In this document: piece by piece, positions 1 through 5,998 of the stretch
Numbering within the stretch: position 1 is the stretch's first letter
How the letters are laid out: each line of letters starts with the position of its first letter
Source of the DNA: Bacteroidales bacterium
GTDB lineage: Bacteria > Bacteroidota > Bacteroidia > Bacteroidales > P3
Assembly: GCA_017988355.1 (NCBI GenBank)
Contig: JAGNRX010000070.1
Span: 1-6,430, forward strand
Direction of reading: 5' to 3'
DNA: 6,430 bases
The notes under the pieces: model-generated
Databases searched by the model: none
The model's input: the letters and a program-made list of their open reading frames with translations, nothing else
What the model was told of the DNA's origin: nothing
Program-made: the position numbers and the translations under genes

Positions 1-354
1 GTTGCAATGATTGGAGATGGGATAAATGATAGTGCAGCCTTAGCACAAGCAGATATAAGTATTGCAATGGGTAAGGGAAGTGATATTGCTATGGATGTTG
101 CAAAGATGACTATTATCTCATCTGACCTAAATAAAATCCCAATGGCAATAAAACTATCCAAACAAACAGTTGCCACCATTAAACAAAACCTATTCTGGGC
201 ATTTATCTATAATATTATAGGCATACCAATTGCAGCCGGATTGCTCTTCCCATTTACTGGATTCTTACTTGACCCAATGATTGCAGGTGGAGCTATGGCA
301 CTAAGCAGCGTCAGTGTTGTTAGCAATAGCTTAAGACTAAAACTAAAGAAATAA
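1..354 (+). CDS. copA: Cu+-exporting P1B-type ATPase, C-terminal fragment
   Basis: The frame is open from the first base, so this is the 3' end of a longer gene; the ATG at 7 is internal. The 117 visible residues begin in the P-domain hinge (GDGIND, fragment residues 5-10, part of the Mg/phosphate site). They continue through the end of the P domain into the last two membrane helices, about 63-83 and 92-111. The first helix has the Tyr-Asn pair (70-71) followed by GIP.AAG. The second has MALSS (99-103), matching the MxxSS signature of P1B-1 Cu+/Ag+ pumps. From family knowledge, the protein exports monovalent copper from the cytoplasm using ATP. The N-terminal metal-binding domains, CPC motif and DKTGT site lie outside the window, so copper specificity rests on the last two helices. 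The gene ends in TAA and converges on the division cluster. The Lys-rich tail is normal for the family. Confidence 0.93.
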   Translation, partial: VAMIGDGINDSAALAQADISIAMGKGSDIAMDVAKMTIISSDLNKIPMAIKLSKQTVATIKQNLFWAFIYNIIGIPIAAGLLFPFTGFLLDPMIAGGAMALSSVSVVSNSLRLKLKK

Positions 355-358
355 GACT

Positions 359-484
359 GCGTATTAATTTTTTAAAGTGGCGTTTCAGAAAATTATTACG
401 GCGTATTAATTATTTATTACAGCGTATAATTTTACTGGCACTGCGTATAAATTTTCTGGTTCAGCGTATAGATTTTGGGAAATG
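359..484. repeat. Six-unit degenerate tandem array, 21-bp period, GCGTAT core
   Basis: The hexamer GCGTAT starts at 359, 401, 422, 443 and 464, with a one-mismatch copy (GCGTTT) at 380. Every step is exactly 21 bp, so the array is 6 x 21 = 126 bp. Each core is followed by about 8 A/T-rich bases (for example TAATTTTT, TAATTATT, AAATTTTC, AGATTTTG) and a variable 7-base remainder. Units 2 and 3 share TATTAC; units 4 and 5 share CTGG. On the minus strand the pattern reads AAAATTWATACGC plus 8 variable bases. It starts 4 bp after the copA stop and ends where the T-tract of the ftsZ terminator begins. It is not coding: the frame in register with copA has several stops at repeat-related positions. 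A period of 21 is two B-DNA turns, so the cores lie on one helix face. The function is unknown; it could be a protein-binding array, a decayed minisatellite or a 3'-UTR element. Confidence 0.85.
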
Positions 485-515
485 AAAAAAGGGACAAATT
501 ATTAATAAGCCCCTT
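485..515 (-). terminator. Probable intrinsic terminator of the dcw operon after ftsZ
   Basis: Read on the minus strand, the arms AAGGGGC (509-515) and GTCCCTT (489-495) form a 7-bp stem with one G-T wobble around a 13-nt A/T-rich loop. Four T residues (485-488) follow directly, or six counting the two that end the stem. It begins 29 nt past the ftsZ stop codon, where an operon terminator is expected. The loop contains the palindrome TTATTAATAA, which could extend the fold. On the plus strand the hairpin lacks a downstream T-tract, so it is less convincing as a terminator for copA. Confidence 0.6.
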
Positions 516-543
516 AATTACATAATATATCTGGAAGCGATTA

Positions 544-2256
544 TTAGTCTGGATTTGAGTGAATGTATGGGTTGCTATTGGTTGTTATTCCTGAGGAGTC
601 AACCTGTAGTGATGAGCTTTCTCTTAGTGAGGAATGTTTTGCAATAGGAATATCTATATTGTATTGTTGGTAGGCTGGTGTGTTTAGCATTTCATCCAAA
701 CCATTTTTATCTTTCATCTTCCTTGAAAACTCCTCCATCCTTGCTTGACGCTCCATCATTATCTTTTCTTGGTCTTCCTTATAATATGGATTGGTTGAGA
801 TTGGTTGTCTTGGTGCTATTCTATTGTCGTAACCTGAATTTGATTGGCTTGAATTGATGGCTGGTCTTTCTTGTTCAATTGTTTCAACTGCTATTTCTGA
901 TTGAGCTTTAAGTCTCTCTATTCCTGCAACGCTTATATCAACTATTGTTTCGTTGCTAACCGGCTTATCGTTTGTTCTTGCTGTTGGATGGAATGAGTCT
1001 GGGCTTAGATCTAATTCTTTTCTAAGTGGTCTTGAACTGCTTTGAGATGTTTCTGCAAATATCTCTTCTTGTTGTACTTCTGCTTTGATAAGGAATGGTG
1101 CACTTGCAATTTCTTGCTCTGCTTTCTTTATTAAATCTACTGCTGTTTCAACTTTAACTTCAGCTTTAATTTCTGCTTTTACTTCCTTCTTTGGCTCTTC
1201 AATTGTAAGTTCTTTCTTAACAATATTATTATTCCTTTCGTATGGATTATAGATTTCTTTTTCTTCAAATCCTGTTGCTACTAAGGTTATATCAATTCTG
1301 TCTTGGTATGATTCATCATATTTTAATCCCCAAATGATATCTGGTTCATTTCCTGTTTGAGATTGGATGTATTCTGCTATTATTGCATATTCATCCATTG
1401 TGATTGAGTGTTCTTCGTCTGGTGATGTGGTTATGTAAAGGAGCATATTTTTTGTTCCTTTTATCTCACAATCATTTAATAGGTCTGAGGTTGCTGCTTG
1501 TTTTATTGCTTCAAGAGCTCTGTCTTCTCCTTGACCATAGCCTGTTCCTGTTCCCATGATTGCAACTCCTGAGTCAGCCATAACGCTTTGAACATCTCTA
1601 AAGTCAACACTTATGTAGGCGTTGCTGGTGATGATTTCTGCAATTCCTTTGGCTGCTGTTAGCAAAACATCATCTGCCATTGGGAACATTCTTGGTAGGG
1701 GGATATTTCCTCTTTCTCTGATTTTATCTGTATTAACAACAATTATTGCATCAACATATTCTTTTAGGTTTCTAATCCCTTCTTCGGCTTGTTCCTTCCT
1801 TCTCTTTCCCTCAAATGATAAAGGCAGTGTTACGATTGCAACCACCAATATTTCATCCTCAACCTTCTCTCCATCTTCATTAGTAAACTCTATTTCTTTT
1901 GCAAACTTAGCAATTATTGGTGCTGCTCCTGTTCCTGTTCCTCCACCCATTCCAGCTGCAATAAAAAGCATTTGAGTATTATTACCCAACATTTCTTTTA
2001 TTTCTAGTTCTGCTCTAATTGCCGCTTGCTTTGCCTTATCAGGACAATTGCCTGCACCTAAACCATCTTTGCCAATTTTGATTTTGTTTTGAATAGGGCT
2101 TGCATCTATTGATTTTTGATCAGTATTGCAAACAATGAAATCAACGCCCTCAATGCCTTTATTGTACATGTGGTTGATTGCATTTGTTCCCCCTCCACCT
2201 ACACCAATTACTTTGATATAGTTTGAGTTTTCTTTCGGTGCTTCAAATTGTAACAT
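544..2256 (-). CDS. ftsZ: Cell division protein FtsZ, with long C-terminal linker
   Basis: This is the tubulin-like GTPase that polymerises into the division ring at mid-cell. It has 570 residues, against about 380 in E. coli. The GTPase domain (about 13-330) shows GVGGGGTNA (18-26), the tubulin signature GGGTGTG (104-110), the FEGKRR segment (148-153), and the T7 synergy loop SVDFRDV (216-222) with catalytic Asp218 and Asp221. The N-terminus MLQFEAPK is a typical Bacteroidota start, which supports the ATG at 2256; the leader is A/T-rich with no Shine-Dalgarno. Oddities are an acidic insertion of about 12 residues at 124-135 and Ser216 where Asn is usual. There is also a linker of about 190 residues (336-525) with a Lys/Glu/Ala/Val-rich stretch (352-373) and a charged probable helix (493-518). 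The end carries TPAYQQYNIDI (526-536), the likely FtsA-binding peptide, then a 34-residue tail ending NPYIHSNPD. It is the last gene of the cluster, followed by a terminator and preceded by its own promoter-like element. Confidence 0.98.
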   Translation of the reverse strand: MLQFEAPKENSNYIKVIGVGGGGTNAINHMYNKGIEGVDFIVCNTDQKSIDASPIQNKIKIGKDGLGAGNCPDKAKQAAIRAELEIKEMLGNNTQMLFIAAGMGGGTGTGAAPIIAKFAKEIEFTNEDGEKVEDEILVVAIVTLPLSFEGKRRKEQAEEGIRNLKEYVDAIIVVNTDKIRERGNIPLPRMFPMADDVLLTAAKGIAEIITSNAYISVDFRDVQSVMADSGVAIMGTGTGYGQGEDRALEAIKQAATSDLLNDCEIKGTKNMLLYITTSPDEEHSITMDEYAIIAEYIQSQTGNEPDIIWGLKYDESYQDRIDITLVATGFEEKEIYNPYERNNNIVKKELTIEEPKKEVKAEIKAEVKVETAVDLIKKAEQEIASAPFLIKAEVQQEEIFAETSQSSSRPLRKELDLSPDSFHPTARTNDKPVSNETIVDISVAGIERLKAQSEIAVETIEQERPAINSSQSNSGYDNRIAPRQPISTNPYYKEDQEKIMMERQARMEEFSRKMKDKNGLDEMLNTPAYQQYNIDIPIAKHSSLRESSSLQVDSSGITTNSNPYIHSNPD

Positions 2257-2320
2257 TATATCTCTTATTTTTATATTTTAACTACTCTAAAATTACTGCT
2301 CTATATATGTATTTCAAGTT

Positions 2321-2330
2321 GTAAAGGTAC
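2321..2330 (-). promoter_or_regulatory. Candidate Bacteroidota -7 promoter element for ftsZ
   Basis: The minus strand reads GTACCTTTAC, one base off the Bacteroidota -7 consensus TAnnTTTG and close to the GTACCTTTGCA form common upstream of genes in this phylum. It lies about 65 nt upstream of the ftsZ ATG, which would give a 5' UTR of roughly 55-60 nt. No clear -33 TTTG is seen at the usual 19-21 bp upstream, so the element is incomplete. It would let ftsZ be transcribed separately from the upstream dcw genes. Confidence 0.4.
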
Positions 2331-2335
2331 TAATT

Positions 2336-2360
2336 AATCACAACACAGTTTCGGGTGATT
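2336..2360. promoter_or_regulatory. Inverted repeat upstream of ftsZ, possible operator or hairpin
   Basis: AATCAC (2336-2341) and GTGATT (2355-2360) form a perfect 6-bp inverted repeat around 13 bp. An inner AAC/GTT pair (2342-2344 and 2348-2350) lies off centre. It begins 5 bp upstream of the candidate -7 element and covers the region where a -33 box would sit, a common place for a repressor or activator site. There is no T-tract, so it is not a convincing ftsA terminator. A 6-bp repeat can arise by chance in A/T-rich DNA. Confidence 0.3.
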
Positions 2361-2397
2361 CTATTAGTTTTTAACAACCCATTGTTTATAACCTTTC

Positions 2398-3741
2398 CTA
2401 CTCCGGACCCTCTTCCTTAAAAAGCCCTTCAAGCCATGATATAATTGAACTCTTAGTCTTATTTTCAGAAGATTTCTTCTTAGTTGTTATTTCTTCAACT
2501 TCTTCTTCTTCAACAATTTCATCTTCAATCTCTTCTTCTATTGCATCAAGAGGGATTGCCATCGGGTGTTTGTTCAATCTATTGTCTTTATCAAGCTTCT
2601 TTAAGCCCTCTAAAATTAGTCCAATTCCTGTTGCGTGCATAGGATGTGTGATTTCTTCAGTAATTGTTCCTCCTAAATGGTCTTCAGGGGTGCCTACTCT
2701 TGCATCAATTCCTGTTAAATATTCGGTTAGTTGCACAATATCTTTCATCTTTGCACCTCCTCCTGAAAGAACGATGCCTGCAATAAGCTTCCTCTCGTAT
2801 TTCTTACTTCTAATCTCAAAAAGGACTTGGTCAATTATCATTTCCATTCTTGCTTGAATAATTCCTGCAAGGGTTTTCATTGATATTTCTCTTGGATCTC
2901 TTCCTCTAAAACCAGGTATTGCAATTATCTCATCTTCCTTTGCTGATGCACTTAGGCAAGAACCAAAACGAGTTTTTAGAGCCTCTGCTTGGGTTTTGAT
3001 TATTGAACAACCTTCTTTAATATCTTCTGTTATTACATTGCCTGCAAGTGGAATGACTGCCGTGTGGCGAAGGATTCCGTCATGGAAGATTGCCATATCT
3101 GTTGTTCCACCTCCAATATCAACCAAGCAAACTCCTGCTTCCTTTTCGCTTGCATTAACAACTGCTTCTGCTGATGCTATTGGTTCAAGAATTAAGTTTC
3201 TAACCTTACAGTCAGCCATCTCAACACTTCTAACAATATTCTCAATATTTGTAACATTACCTGTTATTATGTTAAAATTGCCTTCCAAACAACTTCCTGG
3301 CATACCAATAGGGTTAATCACATCTCCCTCTCCATCAACAATGAAATCTTGAGGAACAACGTGAATAATCTTCTCACCTGGTTGAAGAACAAGGTTTTCT
3401 TGATCCTTGATAAGTCTTTCTCTATCACTTTCTTTTATGATATGTCCTTTAGTTTCAAGCATAATGTTTCCTCTATGCTGAATATTGCGGATTTGATTTC
3501 CAGCAATCCCAACAAAGACTTCCCTAACCTTAAAACCTGTTTTTTGTTCAGCCTCGTCAATTGCTTTCCTAATTGAGTTTGAAGTTAGTTCTATGTTTCT
3601 AACAACTCCTCTTTCAACACCAATTGATTCTGATTTGCCCATACCAAGAACAACGGGTCTCCCCTCTTCGTCTCTTGAGCCAATGAAAACTGCTATTTTT
3701 GTTGTACCGATATCGATCCCAACTACTATTTCTCTTTCCAT
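2398..3741 (-). CDS. ftsA: Cell division protein FtsA, actin-like membrane tether of FtsZ
   Basis: FtsA is an actin/Hsp70-fold ATP-binding protein that anchors FtsZ polymers to the inner membrane and recruits later division proteins. It has 447 residues, slightly longer than the roughly 420 of E. coli. Visible motifs are the phosphate-1 loop DIGTTK (10-15), phosphate-2 DIGGGTTD (208-215) and the adenosine motif LSGGGAKMK (325-333). The FtsA-specific 1C domain would fall between about 85 and 165. The C-terminal region has a very acidic stretch (401-417, nearly all Glu/Asp/Ile/Val), a Lys/Ser-rich spacer (421-432), then a short amphipathic segment SIISWLEGLFKEE (432-444), the expected membrane-targeting helix. 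The ATG at 3741 is chosen because MEREIVVGIDIGTTK matches a normal FtsA N-terminus; the leader is A/T-only-like with no Shine-Dalgarno. It starts 22 nt after ftsQ, so the two are probably co-transcribed, and lies 141 nt before ftsZ. Confidence 0.98.
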   Translation of the reverse strand: MEREIVVGIDIGTTKIAVFIGSRDEEGRPVVLGMGKSESIGVERGVVRNIELTSNSIRKAIDEAEQKTGFKVREVFVGIAGNQIRNIQHRGNIMLETKGHIIKESDRERLIKDQENLVLQPGEKIIHVVPQDFIVDGEGDVINPIGMPGSCLEGNFNIITGNVTNIENIVRSVEMADCKVRNLILEPIASAEAVVNASEKEAGVCLVDIGGGTTDMAIFHDGILRHTAVIPLAGNVITEDIKEGCSIIKTQAEALKTRFGSCLSASAKEDEIIAIPGFRGRDPREISMKTLAGIIQARMEMIIDQVLFEIRSKKYERKLIAGIVLSGGGAKMKDIVQLTEYLTGIDARVGTPEDHLGGTITEEITHPMHATGIGLILEGLKKLDKDNRLNKHPMAIPLDAIEEEIEDEIVEEEEVEEITTKKKSSENKTKSSIISWLEGLFKEEGPE

Positions 3742-3763
3742 ATCAATTTGTTTTTATTTATTA

Positions 3764-4615
3764 TTATTCTTTATTAATTACGGTTGTTGGTTCTGCTTCA
3801 TCTTGAAGACTTATCTGAGATTTCTTTGTGCAAACAACTTGATTCTTATATCTCAAATCAACAACACTATAATTATCCCATCCTATTCTTGTAAAGCTCT
3901 CTTTATATAAATAGCTTAACTTAGTAAATTGAGCCTCCAAATCTCCCTCCTCATCAATCCTAATCACATAGTTTCCTATCTTTGGAATTAGATTAAAACT
4001 CCCATCCTTATTTAAATATATCTGGTCAATTTGATAATTAAGTATTGAGTCTGATTGAAGTCTTTGAGCAATAAGGAATGTCTTAGCAAGAGTTTTCTCC
4101 AAACCTTTCTTGTCCTTAATGTTAGTGGTGTCAAGAAATCCTTTTTTCAGCATACTTGCATTAATATCAATATAACCACTTGCAACAATCACATCAGTTG
4201 CCTCATCATTCTTAATCTCAATTATCTTTCCTTCTTTATCAATATAATATTGTTTTTGTCTATGAGTATAAATTCTAAGAACAGGTTGTCTTTGCATAAT
4301 CTCAATCTTCAAGACTCCTTTAAGAGTATGATAGACCTGAGCATGCTCAACATAGGGTTTACTCATTAGAAAATCCTCAATATCCTTTCCCACAATATCT
4401 TTTCTCTGCTTAGTCACAAAGTTCCCAAACCTATCTTCTAATTCTTTGATTATCGATTCTTTTCTTATTATTGTATCTGTCTTGCCATAACTTATTGAGA
4501 TATCAAGGCGATCAATCTTTTGATTTCGCGCAAAAATATTAGCCCCAATCACAATTGCAATTAGGATAATGATAATAACTAACATAACTAATATTCTCTT
4601 CCCTTTCTTACTCAT
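3764..4615 (-). CDS. ftsQ: Cell division protein FtsQ
   Basis: FtsQ is a bitopic membrane protein that scaffolds the divisome in the periplasm. With the ATG at 4615 it has 283 residues. The order is a short basic cytoplasmic tail (MSKKGKR), one transmembrane helix (about 8-29, almost all Ile/Val/Leu/Ala), a POTRA-like domain (about 35-107, containing KDIEDFLMSKPYVEHAQV and ending in LKIEIMQRQPV), then the beta domain (about 108-260), which ends in the family-like VVDLRYKNQVVC. The tail after 265 is polar. The frame stays open upstream to a TTG at 4645, which would add 10 residues and overlap the end of murC. The ATG is preferred because it lies 4 nt after the murC stop and puts the basic residues directly before the membrane helix. 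Primary sequence conservation in this family is low, so the name rests on architecture, the C-terminal motif and the murC-ftsQ-ftsA position. Confidence 0.92.
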   Translation of the reverse strand: MSKKGKRILVMLVIIIILIAIVIGANIFARNQKIDRLDISISYGKTDTIIRKESIIKELEDRFGNFVTKQRKDIVGKDIEDFLMSKPYVEHAQVYHTLKGVLKIEIMQRQPVLRIYTHRQKQYYIDKEGKIIEIKNDEATDVIVASGYIDINASMLKKGFLDTTNIKDKKGLEKTLAKTFLIAQRLQSDSILNYQIDQIYLNKDGSFNLIPKIGNYVIRIDEEGDLEAQFTKLSYLYKESFTRIGWDNYSVVDLRYKNQVVCTKKSQISLQDEAEPTTVINKE

Positions 4616-4619
4616 CTTA

Positions 4620-5963
4620 TTATTCGTCTTTAAATCTTTCTTCAATCAAAGGAACCAGTTCAGAAATATCTCCAGCTCCAATTGTAACTAAAACCTCTGG
4701 GTAAAGAGCCTCCAATAAATCTAAAAGCCCATCTTTAGTGCTATAATACCTATTCATATTATCAATCTTATGAAGTAGCATCTTAGAACTAATCCCAGCA
4801 ATTGGTTCTTCTCTTGCAGGATAAATATCCAAAAGCACCACCTCATCAAAACCATTCAGCTCCTTAGCAAACTCATCTGCAAAATCCCTTGTCCTTGAAT
4901 AAAGATGTGGTTGGAAAACTGCTGTAAGTTTCTTATTAGGATATTGAAACCTTAGAGACTCAACAAGAGCCTTAATTTCATTTGGATGATGAGCATAGTC
5001 GTCAATATAAACTAAGTCTTTCCTATTAATAATAACCTCAAAACGTCTTTTCACTCCAGAAAAAGAAGCAACACTAAGGCGCATCTCTTCTTCCTCTACA
5101 CCACAAATCATAGCTATTCCTATTGCCATAACAGCATTCTCAACATTATGAACACCACCATAATTTAAGCAAATATCGTAGTATATCTTATCAGGAGTTC
5201 TTAAATCAAAATAATAACCTCCCTTATAGTTTCTAATATTAATTGCATAGTAATCAGCCTCAACCCCACGAATTGTATAGGTAAGTATTTCGGTTGGATT
5301 GGACTCACTAAGCTCAATATCAAGTCCCCTTTTCAAAAACAAAACCTCACTGGTCTTATTAGCAAACTCAATAAATGATTTCTGCATCTCTTGAAAGCTT
5401 CCATAAACATCTAAGTGGTCGGCATCCATTGCGGTTATTGCAGATATTGCAGGGTTAAGTTGCAAGAAAGACCTATCATACTCATCAGCCTCCACAACAA
5501 CATAATCACTATTATTATTAACCACATAATTGGAATTGAAATTCTTAGAAATCCCACCCAAGAAAGCACTACATCCAACACTACTATTATGAAGAATATG
5601 AGCAATCATTGTTGAACAAGTTGTCTTTCCATGAGAGCCAGCAATTGCAATACATTTCTTTCCCTTAGTTATTTCCCCTAAGATTTGAGAACGCTTTTCC
5701 ATCTTATAATTGTTTTCAAGAAAATGCTTAAAGAGTTTGTTGTCCTGAGAAACAGCAGGCGTATAGATAACCAAATCAATATTGCTTGGAAGACTTGAAA
5801 CATCATCACTATAAACAATAGTCATTCCTTCTTTCTCAAGCTCCAATGTCAAAGGACTACTTACACGGTCATAACCATAAACCTTATTTCCCATATCCAT
5901 CATATAACGAGCAATAGCACTCATTCCAATTCCGCCAATTCCTAAAAAATAATATGTTTTCAT
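4620..5963 (-). CDS. murC: UDP-N-acetylmuramate--L-alanine ligase MurC
   Basis: MurC is the cytoplasmic Mur ligase that joins L-alanine to UDP-MurNAc with ATP, the first step of the peptidoglycan stem peptide. The 447 residues are somewhat short against 491 in E. coli, but all three domains are present. The N-terminal nucleotide-sugar domain has GIGGIGMSAIA (8-18). The central ATPase domain has the P-loop GSHGKTT (109-115), EADEYDRSF (158-166) and HNVEN (272-276). The C-terminal domain has RRFE (306-309), DDYAHHPNEI (321-330), QPHLYSRT (351-358) and GAGDI (429-433). DDYAHHP and QPHLYSRT are characteristic of MurC among the Mur ligases. The ATG at 5963 gives a normal N-terminus just before the glycine-rich loop. 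It lies 35 nt after murG and 4 nt before ftsQ, so translation is probably coupled to ftsQ. No key residue appears missing. Confidence 0.98.
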   Translation of the reverse strand: MKTYYFLGIGGIGMSAIARYMMDMGNKVYGYDRVSSPLTLELEKEGMTIVYSDDVSSLPSNIDLVIYTPAVSQDNKLFKHFLENNYKMEKRSQILGEITKGKKCIAIAGSHGKTTCSTMIAHILHNSSVGCSAFLGGISKNFNSNYVVNNNSDYVVVEADEYDRSFLQLNPAISAITAMDADHLDVYGSFQEMQKSFIEFANKTSEVLFLKRGLDIELSESNPTEILTYTIRGVEADYYAINIRNYKGGYYFDLRTPDKIYYDICLNYGGVHNVENAVMAIGIAMICGVEEEEMRLSVASFSGVKRRFEVIINRKDLVYIDDYAHHPNEIKALVESLRFQYPNKKLTAVFQPHLYSRTRDFADEFAKELNGFDEVVLLDIYPAREEPIAGISSKMLLHKIDNMNRYYSTKDGLLDLLEALYPEVLVTIGAGDISELVPLIEERFKDE

Positions 5964-5998
5964 TTCTTCTTAACCTTAGTTTATGTTTTAAACTCTGA

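Noticed and set aside
359..484. The array as a CRISPR or as a coding 7-residue repeat
   Set aside because: The unit is 21 bp with only a 6-bp constant core and no separate unique spacers, and no cas genes are present. The frame in register with copA contains several stops.
1622..1975. Plus-strand open frame of 117 codons inside ftsZ
   Set aside because: It is antisense to the conserved GTPase domain and low-complexity in composition, as expected of a shadow frame. The same applies to the plus-strand frames across ftsA, ftsQ and murC.
2373..2386. AACAA-CCCA-TTGTT hairpin just after ftsA as a terminator
   Set aside because: The stem is only 5 bp and A/T-rich, and on the minus strand it is followed by A residues rather than T residues.
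4616..4645. A ten-residue longer FtsQ starting at TTG 4645 inside the end of murC
   Set aside because: The first in-frame ATG (4615) lies 4 nt after the murC stop and directly precedes a basic stretch and membrane helix. A TTG start with a 26-nt overlap is less likely.
5759..5768. GCGTATAGAT, matching the first 10 bases of array unit 6
   Set aside because: It is a single copy inside murC, encoding part of VIYTPAV, with no neighbouring copies at 21-bp spacing. It is a chance match.
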